64,000 nt of DNA from an uncultured Erythrobacter sp. (GTDB taxonomy: Bacteria; Pseudomonadota; Alphaproteobacteria; Sphingomonadales; Sphingomonadaceae): contig CANKYZ010000004.1 of the NCBI GenBank assembly GCA_947488325.1, forward strand, positions 1 through 64,000. Direction: 5' to 3'. Made by a program: the position numbers and the translations under genes. Of the stretch, positions 8,486 to 18,094 are shown one piece after another (position 1 is the stretch's first letter; each line of letters begins with the position of its first letter). The notes beneath the pieces were generated by a model that saw only the letters and a program-made list of their open reading frames with translations, made no database searches and was not told the origin of the DNA.

Positions 8486-9037
8486 ATGTCCCGCATTCCG
8501 ACACCAGCCACCATTGCCGATGCTCCGCAAGGTGCACGGCCTCTCCTTGAAGCGGTTGAAGGATCGCTCGGATCAGTCCCGAACCTGTTCCGGATGGTTG
8601 CCAATAGTCCGGCTACGCTTGAAGGTATGCTCGCCATGAACGGTGCACTCGACAAGGGATCGCTAAACGCTGCGACCCGCGAACGTATCGCTCTTGCCAT
8701 CGCGAACTACAATGGCTGCAATTACTGCAACAGCGCCCATACCTATCTCGCGAAGAACGTTGCCAAACTGGATGAGGCCGAGATCGCAGCCAACCGCACC
8801 GGCCGTTCTACGGATGCGAAGGCCGATTCTGCGGTTCAGTTCGCCCTGAAAATTGCCGCTGAACGGGGCCGGATCACCGATGGCGACATCGCAGCGGTCC
8901 GGCTTGCAGGTTTCACAGATGCCGAAATAGTCGAGATCGTCAGCCATGTGGGATACAATATTCTGACCAATTATCTAAACGAGGCATTCGATACGGAGAT
9001 CGATTTCCCCGTCGTTGAAGCGGCGCGCGCTGCCTGA
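8486..9037 (+). CDS. carboxymuconolactone decarboxylase-family (AhpD-like) protein
   Basis: 183 residues. The CMD/AhpD signature is CNYCNSAH: Cys78, Cys81 and His85 form the redox CXXC plus histidine of AhpD-like alkylhydroperoxidases. The N-terminal ~40 residues (GSVPNLFRMVANSPA) match the uncharacterised peroxidase-related subgroup. It could reduce peroxides or act as a thiol-disulfide adaptor. It is first in an operon with DUF1348, GST and flavoprotein genes, divergent from a LysR gene. The ribosome site is GGAG at 8476-8479. Confidence 0.85.
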   Translation: MSRIPTPATIADAPQGARPLLEAVEGSLGSVPNLFRMVANSPATLEGMLAMNGALDKGSLNAATRERIALAIANYNGCNYCNSAHTYLAKNVAKLDEAEIAANRTGRSTDAKADSAVQFALKIAAERGRITDGDIAAVRLAGFTDAEIVEIVSHVGYNILTNYLNEAFDTEIDFPVVEAARAA

Positions 9038-9121
9038 CCCTCTTGGGAGGTCTGCGATATTTCCTTCCTTCCACCCCAACGCAGACCTTCCTCATTTCTC
9101 GATCAATGCTGGAGTGAAATT

Positions 9122-9601
9122 ATGGAACAGAAACAAGCTCCCCGTCCGCCGTTACCGCCGTTCACACGCGAAATGGCAGTTAAGAAAGTCCGACTTGCGG
9201 AAGACGGTTGGAACTCACGCAATCCTGCCAAGGTCACTCTTGCCTACACGCCCGACAGCAAATGGCGCAATCGCGCCGAATTCCCGCAAGGCCGCAAGGA
9301 AATCGAGGAATTCCTGACTCGCAAATGGGCGAAGGAACTGGACTATCGCCTGATCAAGGAGCTCTGGGCGTTTGAGGGCAACCGCATCGCAGTTCGCTAT
9401 GCCTATGAATATCACGACGACAGCGGCAATTGGTTCCGCGCTTACGGTAATGAGAATTGGGAGTTCGATGTCGGCGGTTACATGGCCGCACGTCACGCCA
9501 GCATCAACGAACATCCAATTGCTGAAGAAGAGCGCAAATTTCACTGGCCTCTTGGCCGTCGCCCTGACGATCATCCGGGCCTGTCCGATCTTGGCCTTTG
9601 A
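9122..9601 (+). CDS. DUF1348 family SnoaL-like protein
   Basis: 159 residues, matching the family length. Motifs [18 protein letters not shown]-type FLTRKW and [24 protein letters not shown] are characteristic of DUF1348, a member of the NTF2/SnoaL fold. These small cone-shaped proteins bind hydrophobic ligands; the family reaction is unknown. It lies 84 bases behind the CMD gene and 45 before a GST. This cluster type commonly occurs under LysR control and fits handling of an electrophile. Confidence 0.82.
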   Translation: MEQKQAPRPPLPPFTREMAVKKVRLAEDGWNSRNPAKVTLAYTPDSKWRNRAEFPQGRKEIEEFLTRKWAKELDYRLIKELWAFEGNRIAVRYAYEYHDDSGNWFRAYGNENWEFDVGGYMAARHASINEHPIAEEERKFHWPLGRRPDDHPGLSDLGL

Positions 9602-9646
9602 TCCTCAATTCTGTCCGTTCCCAACCGCCAAACAACGGAATAGCCC

Positions 9647-10294
9647 ATGAACGCTCTTTTCCCCACCGACGCAGAATCCGTCAAGCTCTATCGCAACCCG
9701 AAGTCGGGCCATTGCCACCGGGTGGAACTGATGCTGGCCTTGCTGGATGTTCCGTATGAAACGGTTGATCTGGACATGGCCAATGGTGCCCATAAGGCGC
9801 ATGATTATCTCGAGATCAGCCCGTTTGGCCAAGTGCCGGCGATTGATGACAATGGCGTCACCCTTTCCGATTCAAATGCCATCATCACCTATCTGGCCGA
9901 CCGTTATGGCGACACTGCCGACTGGACAGGGCGGGACTCCATCGAGAAGGCGCAAATCCAGCGCTGGCTCTCGGTGGCAGCGGGCGAAATCGCAGCGGGG
10001 CCATGTGCAGCCCGCCTCGTTACCGTCTTCGGCGCGGCTTTCGATCACGATGCCTGCATCGCGAAATCCCACGCTCTTTTCAAAGTCATGGAGAAGCATC
10101 TTGATGGCAAGAGCTTCCTCGTCGCCGAGCGCCTGACATTGGCGGATATCGCCGGGTACAGCTATATCGCCCATGCGCCAGAGGGCGGTGTGAGTCTGGA
10201 ACCCTACACCAATATCCGGGCCTGGCTTGGCAATATCGAGGCGCAATCACGGTTTGTCCCGATGGTGCGTTCGCCCATTCCCGTCGCCGCGTGA
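9647..10294 (+). CDS. glutathione S-transferase
   Basis: 215 residues. The thioredoxin-like N-domain has KLYRNPKSGHCHRVEL with Ser and Cys at the glutathione-activating position, the cis-proline SPFGQVPAIDD and the SNAIITYLADRY glutathione site. The C-terminal helical domain has LADIAGYSYIAHAPEGG. GSTs conjugate glutathione to electrophiles or reduce peroxides in the cytoplasm. It lies between DUF1348 and the flavoprotein, 22 bases before the latter. Confidence 0.88.
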   Translation: MNALFPTDAESVKLYRNPKSGHCHRVELMLALLDVPYETVDLDMANGAHKAHDYLEISPFGQVPAIDDNGVTLSDSNAIITYLADRYGDTADWTGRDSIEKAQIQRWLSVAAGEIAAGPCAARLVTVFGAAFDHDACIAKSHALFKVMEKHLDGKSFLVAERLTLADIAGYSYIAHAPEGGVSLEPYTNIRAWLGNIEAQSRFVPMVRSPIPVAA

Positions 10295-10316
10295 TCTGCT
10301 GAATGGGAGCCATACC

Positions 10317-11951
10317 ATGACCCAAGAGCAAGATGTCTTTCACGCCGGAGAGATCGCTGCCCAGAGACGTGCTGGTGCAGGTGATATGGCCTCCAAGGTG
10401 GCGGGTTTCATCCGTGACTATATGCCAGAGCAGCACCGTGACTTTCACACATCGTTGCCCTTTCTTGTAATTTCGGCAGCGGATGAGCAGGCTCGCCCCT
10501 GGGTTACAATTCTCGAAGGGCGCGAAGGCTTCGTCACTTCACCTGATGCACGCACGCTGGCTCTGGCCACACAGATGGCACCGGTGGACCCATTGGCCTC
10601 TGCGATAAATGCCGGGACTGATATTGGCATGTTGGGAATTGAGCTCGCCACCCGGCGGCGCAACCGTCTGAGCGGCTTTATCCATCCCGATGGTGATGGG
10701 CTGGCCATCGATATCCGCCAGACCTTTGGCAATTGCCCGCAATATATTCGCGAGCGCGAATGGCACCGGGTTGCCGATCAGACACCCGGTGAACCGATCA
10801 TCGGGGATCGATTGTCAGGCGATCAGATCGCGCAGATCCAGGTGGCTGATACCATGTTCATCGGGACCGGTCAGCAGACCAACGCCGGAGAGCCTTCAAG
10901 CGGTTATGATGCGTCCCATCGCGGCGGTGAGGCGGGCTTTGTCGAGATTGTAGATGATCGGCATTTGCGCATCCCGGACTATGCCGGGAATAACTTCTTC
11001 AACACGATCGGCAATCTGCTCAAGAATCCGCGCTTGGGTTTACTGTTTATCGATTTCGAGACCGGGGGCATGCTGCATATTACCGGCACGGCGACGGTTG
11101 AATGGAGCCCGAAGAACGCGCGCGATCCAGCAGCCAGGCGGATGATCGATGTAACAATCGATGCGGTTATCGAACGGCCTGCTGCGCTTTCGCTTCGCTG
11201 GCAGTCCGATGCAGCGCATACCCGCCCGCTTGTGGTCGCTGAAAAACTCGTCGAGTCCGCCGACATCACTTCCCTTCATCTCTTGCCGGCGGATCGCTTG
11301 CCACGGGACACTTTCGAGGCGGGTCAGCATTTGCCGGTCGAGTTGAAGATCCCCGGTTCGGCCAACAAGGTGCGTCGCAGTTACTCGCTTTCCGGTTCGC
11401 CGAGCGATGATTTTTATCGGCTCAGCATCAAGCGGGAGGCATTGGGACTGACCTCGCGCTATGTTCACGACACGCTCAAGGTCGGGGACATTATCGAGGC
11501 GGGCCGCCCATCGGGCGATTTCGTGATCCCCTGCGCCGCCTGCCCGCTTGTTCTGGTCAGCGCCGGAGTCGGCCTGACCCCCATGCTTTCCATGCTGCAT
11601 GCGGTTGCGGCGGAACAATCCGATCGATCGGTCTGGTTCGTGCATGGCGCGCGCAACAGCCACTATCATGCCTTTCGCGATGAGGTGGATCAGCTGGTCG
11701 AAACGAACCGGAATTTCCAAGAGATGGTCTTTTACAGCCAACCTTTGGACGGTGATCGCCGCGGCGTGGATTACGATGTCGCCGGACGGATTACGCCCGG
11801 GCCCTTGCTCAAGCTAGAGGTTGGCCCGGACGCGCACTACATGCTGTGCGGCCCGGCAGCATTCTTAACTACGATCCGATCGGGGCTTGAAGGTCTTGGA
11901 ATACCTGGTGACCAAATCCACTTCGAGAGTTTTGGTCCAAGCAGCCAGTGA
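10317..11951 (+). CDS. PNPOx-like / FAD-NAD reductase fusion flavoprotein
   Basis: 544 residues from ATG 10317; a longer in-frame start at 10227 would lie inside the GST gene. The N-terminal ~300 residues are a PNPOx-like FMN-binding split barrel (MFIGTGQQTNAGEPSSGYDAS shortened: FIGTG, PSSGYDASHRGG, GNNFFNTIGNLLKNPRLGL). The C-terminal part is a ferredoxin-NADP reductase module: RRSYSLSG for FAD, VSAGVGLTPML for NAD(P), MLCGPAAFL at the end. The 2Fe-2S domain that follows in many homologues is missing; the protein stops at FESFGPSSQ. It may donate electrons to an external acceptor or to the FMN barrel. Last gene of the LysR-linked operon. Confidence 0.82.
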   Translation: MTQEQDVFHAGEIAAQRRAGAGDMASKVAGFIRDYMPEQHRDFHTSLPFLVISAADEQARPWVTILEGREGFVTSPDARTLALATQMAPVDPLASAINAGTDIGMLGIELATRRRNRLSGFIHPDGDGLAIDIRQTFGNCPQYIREREWHRVADQTPGEPIIGDRLSGDQIAQIQVADTMFIGTGQQTNAGEPSSGYDASHRGGEAGFVEIVDDRHLRIPDYAGNNFFNTIGNLLKNPRLGLLFIDFETGGMLHITGTATVEWSPKNARDPAARRMIDVTIDAVIERPAALSLRWQSDAAHTRPLVVAEKLVESADITSLHLLPADRLPRDTFEAGQHLPVELKIPGSANKVRRSYSLSGSPSDDFYRLSIKREALGLTSRYVHDTLKVGDIIEAGRPSGDFVIPCAACPLVLVSAGVGLTPMLSMLHAVAAEQSDRSVWFVHGARNSHYHAFRDEVDQLVETNRNFQEMVFYSQPLDGDRRGVDYDVAGRITPGPLLKLEVGPDAHYMLCGPAAFLTTIRSGLEGLGIPGDQIHFESFGPSSQ

Positions 11952-11979
11952 ATGCCCACCTCGTTCGCCAAGAATACAC

Positions 11980-12423
11980 TTAGTGGTAGCCCATACCATT
12001 GATATACTCTCTCATCAGTCGATCTTCATTGCGAGCAACCGACAGAAGTTTGACCAGAACACACTTGGCCGCGACCAGCCCGATCGGTCTGCCTTCACTG
12101 TCGAGCACGGGCATTGCGTCAAGGTTGTTTACGCTCATTGTTTTCCAGACACTCTCAAGACTATCCGTCTCAATACAAGCATGGAAATTCGCACCCATCT
12201 GTGATGAACACCGGGTATCGGAGGCGTCCTCTTGTTCAAACAGGCCATCGAGGATGTCGCTCTGGGTCAAGACCCCGACTGCTGTCATATCCTCGGAGCA
12301 GATAACGATCATTTGGGCACCTGGCGCACGCAGCAATTCGTGCGCGCGTGCGATTGGGTCAAAGTCGCTTAAGGTTTTCAGTTCTTGCTTGGCATAAGGC
12401 AAAAGTTCTTCGACATACGGCAT
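11980..12423 (-). CDS. CBS-pair domain protein
   Basis: 147 residues consisting of two CBS repeats (about 15-70 and 80-140): VGVLTQSDILDGLF in the first and MPVLDSEGRPIGLVAAKCVL in the second. CBS pairs bind adenosine nucleotides and regulate partners; no effector domain is fused, and the partner is unknown. It is convergent with the flavoprotein operon and divergent from the ferredoxin gene, sharing a 137-base region with strong inverted repeats. A role in sensing energy or redox state is inference. Confidence 0.78.
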   Translation of the reverse strand: MPYVEELLPYAKQELKTLSDFDPIARAHELLRAPGAQMIVICSEDMTAVGVLTQSDILDGLFEQEDASDTRCSSQMGANFHACIETDSLESVWKTMSVNNLDAMPVLDSEGRPIGLVAAKCVLVKLLSVARNEDRLMREYINGMGYH

Positions 12424-12504
12424 TGTACTTCCATCCGTTTAGTCTTGTGTCGTCGGGCTCGCGAACCGTACTTATCCACTCGATCCAATGAAAGTCGGAT
12501 CAAA

Positions 12505-12557
12505 AAGGCGTTGAACAACGCCTTAAAGATATATATGATTTGCATCTTTAAGGCGTT
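12505..12557 (+). promoter_or_regulatory. alternative hairpins and NsrR-like dyad before fdxA
   Basis: Three segments complement each other: AAGGCGTT (12505-12512), AACGCCTTAAAGAT (12517-12530) and ATCTTTAAGGCGTT (12544-12557). The middle can pair with the first (8 bases, GAAC loop) or the third (14 perfect bases, 13-base loop). The second hairpin covers the AAGG ribosome site at 12550-12553 and ends three bases before the ATG at 12561. The core 12526-12548 also resembles the 11-1-11 NsrR box (right half ATTTGCATCTT is 10/11 to the enterobacterial form). It could be a DNA operator, an RNA switch, or both. A further GATCC/GGATC hairpin starts at 12482. Confidence 0.7.
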
Positions 12558-12560
12558 TGA

Positions 12561-12902
12561 ATGACCTATGTAGTCACAGAAAATTGCATCAGATGCAAGT
12601 ACACCGATTGCGTGGAGGTTTGCCCGGTTGACTGCTTTTATGACGGCGCCAACATGCTCGTGATCAATCCCGATGAATGTATCGATTGCGGCGTGTGCGT
12701 TCCTGAATGCCCGGCGGAGGCGATTTTTGCCGATACGGACTTGGAAGCAGGGTCGAGCTGGCTGAAGCTGAATAAGGACTATTCCTCCGTCTGGCCCAAC
12801 ATTACGCAGGCACAGGCGGTGCCTGAGGATGCCGATAATCTGAATGGCGAAGAGGGAAAGTTCGGCAAGTATTTTAGTGCTGAACCCGGAACCGGCGATT
12901 GA
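12561..12902 (+). CDS. fdxA: seven-iron ferredoxin FdxA
   Basis: 113 residues. Cysteines at 9, 17 and 50 for the 3Fe-4S cluster and at 21, 40, 43 and 46 for the 4Fe-4S cluster match the 7Fe ferredoxin pattern ([29 protein letters not shown]); Cys12 and Cys25 are the usual extra ones. It transfers electrons at low potential in the cytoplasm. Its leader has a 14-base dyad and alternative hairpins that can hide the ribosome site. It stands at the head of a likely operon with DUF488 (25 bases on) and DUF1971. Confidence 0.93.
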   Translation: MTYVVTENCIRCKYTDCVEVCPVDCFYDGANMLVINPDECIDCGVCVPECPAEAIFADTDLEAGSSWLKLNKDYSSVWPNITQAQAVPEDADNLNGEEGKFGKYFSAEPGTGD

Positions 12903-12927
12903 GGCGCGATAGCTTGGGATACCGCGG

Positions 12928-13284
12928 ATGAAAATAGAGTTGAAGCAGATATATCTTCCTTGCTGCGAAGAGGACGGCGAGAGGTATCTGGTGGACCGGC
13001 TCTGGCCGCGCGGAATGTCGAAGGCGAAAGCGCATCTAGCTGGTTGGCCCAAATTCCTGACTCCCAGCACGCAGCTTCGTGTGTGGTATCATGAAGACCG
13101 ATCTAGATGGCCTTTGTTTCGCTTACGCTATCTCGTGGAACTTGAAGAAATCACTGACCTTGCTGATGAGTTTCTGAGATCGGTCGAAGCTGAGACGATC
13201 TCTCTAGTCTATGCATCGTCCAGCAAGAAAAACCTCCACGCCGCGATATTGAAGCAGTTTCTCAAAGCGCGCCTTGATGAATGA
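12928..13284 (+). CDS. DUF488 family protein (YeaO type)
   Basis: 118 residues, the family length. The signature is YLVDRLWPRGMSKAKAHLAGW, with WYHEDRSRWPLFRLRY and LVYASSSKKNLHAAIL. Most relatives have TLLYSAKD here, so the acidic residue of that motif is replaced by Ser-Lys. Cys13-Cys14 near the start is uncommon. The family function is not known; members often sit in stress clusters. It lies directly behind the ferredoxin gene and before a DUF1971 gene on the same strand. Confidence 0.8.
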   Translation: MKIELKQIYLPCCEEDGERYLVDRLWPRGMSKAKAHLAGWPKFLTPSTQLRVWYHEDRSRWPLFRLRYLVELEEITDLADEFLRSVEAETISLVYASSSKKNLHAAILKQFLKARLDE

Positions 13285-13319
13285 TCACAACTAACACCCC
13301 AGCTGTCAGGAGTTAACCG

Positions 13320-13631
13320 ATGACCGAGATCCGCTTTACACCAGAGCCGTATAAATCAACCAAGGTGTTCGATGAGGCAACCCTACCGCAAGGGTTCAGA
13401 TCAGCCCACAAGACCAAGCCTGGATCATGGGCTGTGCTGCAAATCTTGTCCGGATCGATAACCTACATCGTAGAAGAAACCGGAGTAGAGTTCTTGCTTT
13501 CGCAAGGCGATGCCAAATTGATTGCACCCGAAGAACTGCACCACGTCAGACCCGATGGGTCGATCGCCATGCAGCTGCATTTCTTCAAGCAAGAACCTGT
13601 TGTAAGCGGCGCTCGTTTTATCAAGGATTGA
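13320..13631 (+). CDS. DUF1971 cupin-like protein, second copy
   Basis: 103 residues, homologous along its length to the protein at 4340, with conserved LHHVRPDG (HH metal or ligand site) and a closing LHFFKQEP. An AGGAG site lies at 13308-13312. Relatives are found as the N-terminal part of tellurite-resistance proteins. It closes the fdxA-DUF488 group and lies 230 bases before katG, so a link to oxidant stress is reasonable, but the chemistry is unknown. Confidence 0.75.
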   Translation: MTEIRFTPEPYKSTKVFDEATLPQGFRSAHKTKPGSWAVLQILSGSITYIVEETGVEFLLSQGDAKLIAPEELHHVRPDGSIAMQLHFFKQEPVVSGARFIKD

Positions 13632-13794
13632 GCGCATAACTGAAAATGCTGGTTTCGTAGAATCATACTCAATCAGGCCAAGCCATAGCACCAATTTGGA
13701 GCTGTGATTTGGGTATTTTGAGCGGTGAGCCAAGCAGGTCAATCGGCCGGGCCGATCAGAAGCATCGAGATGATCCGCTATCCCTGCTCTGTAT

Positions 13795-13828
13795 AACATG
13801 TATATTAAATATTACTTTACCGATCGGT
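13795..13828. promoter_or_regulatory. katG upstream operator-like sites
   Basis: GTATATTAAATATTAC at 13800-13815, preceded by AACAT, matches 14 of 16 bases of the site between nsrR and the globin. Four bases further is the perfect 10-base palindrome ACCGATCGGT (13819-13828), the kind of sequence bound by TetR-type repressors. Both lie 30-60 bases before the katG ATG, where a promoter is expected. Which proteins bind is not known from the sequence. Confidence 0.5.
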
Positions 13829-13830
13829 GA

Positions 13831-16014
<2,184 letters not shown>

Positions 16015-16020
16015 ACGCAT

Positions 16021-16060
16021 AAAAAGCCCCATCTCGCCAAACACGGGATGGGGCTTTTCT
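16021..16060. terminator. katG terminator, bidirectional
   Basis: AAAAGCCCCATC at 16022-16033 pairs perfectly with GATGGGGCTTTT at 16047-16058, giving a GC-rich stem with a U-run on both strands. It lies six bases behind the katG stop and can also serve the convergent SnoaL-like gene. Confidence 0.92.
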
Positions 16061-16123
16061 ATTATCAAATTTCAATACCGGCGAGTGGTCAATCGACCAG
16101 TGGCCCAATACGGTGCCGAAGCA

Positions 16124-16504
16124 TTATTCGGTGAAGTCGGAGTCCAGTCCATAGTAAAAGACCTCTTTCACGATTTTGCCATCTTCCCAGGTGCGAACCG
16201 ACACCTGAGTGAACGTGCGATCACCAAAATCCTTATGGGTAAAATCCATAAACCAATTGGAAAAACTTGTGTTGCCGCCAACGCCATTTGCCAGCACCTT
16301 TGCCTCACGGAATTCGGTGAGCGATGAGAAGAAGTCATTCTCTCGTTGACGATTGGCCTCCAACCCAACGGTCGGTGCCTTGTCATTCTCTTGCATCGAA
16401 ACATCGTCTGCATAGAATTTGTCTAGTGCGGCCAAGGCATTTCCGGCGATGATCATCGCGTTCAACTCATTATCAAGAGTCAGTAAATCCAGTTGGTTTG
16501 ACAT
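16124..16504 (-). CDS. SnoaL-like / NTF2-fold protein
   Basis: 126 residues from ATG 16504, which has AAGAGAG seven bases upstream; a longer frame to 16549 is less likely. The helix-sheet pattern with ALDKFYADDVSMQE, FFSSLTEFREAKV and VRTWEDGKIVKEVFYYG matches SnoaL-like polyketide cyclase or ketosteroid isomerase-type folds. No catalytic set can be assigned. It is divergent from endonuclease III across a region with a perfect palindrome at 16601-16618, suggesting joint control, and convergent with katG. Confidence 0.65.
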   Translation of the reverse strand: MSNQLDLLTLDNELNAMIIAGNALAALDKFYADDVSMQENDKAPTVGLEANRQRENDFFSSLTEFREAKVLANGVGGNTSFSNWFMDFTHKDFGDRTFTQVSVRTWEDGKIVKEVFYYGLDSDFTE

Positions 16505-16600
16505 AGTTTTCTCTCTTAGAATTAGAGGTTCAGGAATAGCCCTCAACATAGGGGGCAGATGGGACGGTGATGGATTCGACCTAGCATCTAGAATTGAGGC

Positions 16601-16618
16601 GTATATTATTTAATATAC
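16601..16618. promoter_or_regulatory. perfect AT-rich palindrome in divergent promoter
   Basis: GTATATTATTTAATATAC has two perfect 8-base arms around TT. Read on the minus strand its first 12 bases are identical to the katG upstream site (GTATATTAAATA). It sits between the SnoaL-like gene and nth. It is probably the clearest example of the island's operator family; an Rrf2 protein is the inferred ligand. Confidence 0.6.
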
Positions 16619-16654
16619 TTAGAATATATGTTTATGCGGCAAACTGGCATATAG

Positions 16655-17356
16655 TTGAGCGGGCAAGCTCTAGGTCAGACGGGAGTTCCCGCACAATCAC
16701 AAGGATCGCCGAACATTCTTGATGCAGTCAAAATTGATGACCTGTTCACGGCGCTCAGCCAGCATTTCCCAGAGGACTCGGACGGGAAAGTAAAGCCGAA
16801 GAGCCGATTTGAGACATTCCGCTCCTGCGTTTCATGCATGCTATCAGCACAGAGCACTGACAAAAATACTCTGAAAGCGCGGGATCAGCTATTTGCGATC
16901 GCAAAAACACCAGAGGATGTTCTGGCCTTATCCGATGAGGAGATTGTTGCGGCGATCAGGCCGTGTGGGCTGTATAACGTTAAGGCCCGCAACCTTAGAA
17001 ACCTCTGTGCGGCGCTAATTGAGCGCCATAACGGCATCGTGCCGAATGACCGTAAACGGCTGATGGCCCTGCCGGGTATTGGCAGGAAATGCGCAGATAT
17101 TATGATGCGCTTTACGTTCGGGGAGGATGTGATCGCGGTCGATACTCACGTTCACCGTGTGGCGAATAGAACGGGTCTGGCAACTGGCAAGACCGAAGAA
17201 CAAACCGCCAAATCATTGGAGGGCCGCGCGCCTGAGTGGGCGCTGCGACACGGCCATTCCTGGCTTTTCAAGCTGGGTCAAAAAACGTGCAAAGCTCAGA
17301 TCGCATTATGTGAGATTTGCCCGCTCGAATTTCTATGCGAGAAAAACGGATTGTGA
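16655..17356 (+). CDS. nth: endonuclease III, Fe-S DNA glycosylase
   Basis: About 233 residues. The helix-hairpin-helix LPGIGRKCADIMM carries the catalytic lysine and VDTHVHRV the catalytic aspartate. The C-terminal C-X6-C-X2-C-X5-C (CKAQIALCEICPLEFLC) binds a 4Fe-4S cluster. It removes oxidised pyrimidines in base-excision repair. The start is uncertain: TTG 16655 is the first codon after an in-frame stop and no ATG is well placed; the first ~25 residues are not conserved-looking. Typical LSAQATD reads LSAQSTD. Its place in an oxidant and NO island with an operator palindrome is notable, since it is usually a housekeeping gene, and a second copy may exist elsewhere. Confidence 0.88.
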   Translation: MSGQALGQTGVPAQSQGSPNILDAVKIDDLFTALSQHFPEDSDGKVKPKSRFETFRSCVSCMLSAQSTDKNTLKARDQLFAIAKTPEDVLALSDEEIVAAIRPCGLYNVKARNLRNLCAALIERHNGIVPNDRKRLMALPGIGRKCADIMMRFTFGEDVIAVDTHVHRVANRTGLATGKTEEQTAKSLEGRAPEWALRHGHSWLFKLGQKTCKAQIALCEICPLEFLCEKNGL

Positions 17357-17542
17357 AGGGCCGCATCGAACCGCCACATGCTGCTAAAAGAGAGAAATAG
17401 GGCTAGAAAAGCAGTCAGTGCCATATCTTGTCAGGATTGGCTTTCCGACATTGATCCGTTATCCATGATGGGGGCGACAATTTTCAGTCTGGAATTTTCT
17501 GGCGCGCCCTGATGACCTTACAGGCAAGATGGTGAGCTTGAG

Positions 17543-18007
17543 ATGCGCCTAACAACTTTCACAGATTACGCTCTGCGTGTGCTCATTTTTGCTGCCGCCC
17601 ATGATGATCGGCAGGTCACCATTACCGAAATCGCTCAGACATACGGAATTTCGCACGGGCACGTGATGAAGGTCGTTCAATTGCTCGCGAATGCCGGTTA
17701 CCTCAAAGCTACGCGAGGCAGGTCAGGCGGCTTGAAGCTTGGCGCGCTGCCCGAGGACATTAACCTCGGCGACGTTGTGAGGATAACGGAACCAGATTTC
17801 AGGCTCACTGAATGCTTCGGTCCCCCGAATGGCTGCCTCATTTCACGATATTGCAAGGTGCCTGGCCCCTTGAACGAGGCATTGGGTGCGTTCCTCTCGA
17901 CACTTGATGGATATTCGCTCGCTGATCTTATGATTGATGATACGAAATTTCGCGGACCAGCCAAGCCAGATCAGATTTTGCGCGGCCCGATTTTGGATCC
18001 TGCGTAA
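17543..18007 (+). CDS. Rrf2-family Fe-S regulator, second NsrR-type
   Basis: 154 residues. The N-terminus MRLTTFTDYALRVL is typical Rrf2/NsrR, the recognition region is ISHGHVMKVVQLLANAGYL, and cysteines at 91, 98 and 104 (CFGPPNGC-LISRYC) have the same 6 and 5 spacing as the paralogue at 5893. The C-terminal 20 residues (AKPDQILRGPIL) are an extra tail. It lies 87 bases before ccoN on the same strand and may control the oxidase or autoregulate. The start has a GGTGAG-like site. Confidence 0.82.
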   Translation: MRLTTFTDYALRVLIFAAAHDDRQVTITEIAQTYGISHGHVMKVVQLLANAGYLKATRGRSGGLKLGALPEDINLGDVVRITEPDFRLTECFGPPNGCLISRYCKVPGPLNEALGAFLSTLDGYSLADLMIDDTKFRGPAKPDQILRGPILDPA

Positions 18008-18044
18008 GCGTGTCCACGCGGCCTAAGATTTTCTGCTTTGATTT

Positions 18045-18067
18045 AACATCTATTTGGAATATCTCTT
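18045..18067. promoter_or_regulatory. NsrR-like dyad upstream of ccoN
   Basis: The 23 bases AACATCTATTT-G-GAATATCTCTT fit the 11-1-11 NsrR box at 16 of 22 positions of the enterobacterial consensus. It lies 28 bases before the ccoN start and just behind an Rrf2 gene. No FNR/FixK box (TTGAT-N4-ATCAA), the usual cbb3 control site, is visible in this gap. Confidence 0.35.
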
Positions 18068-18094
18068 AACGCAGTAAAGGCTGGGGTCATTTTC

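Noticed and set aside
12505..12557. Intrinsic terminator before fdxA
   Set aside because: The strong stem has no U-run and ends three bases before the start codon, so a control element is more likely.
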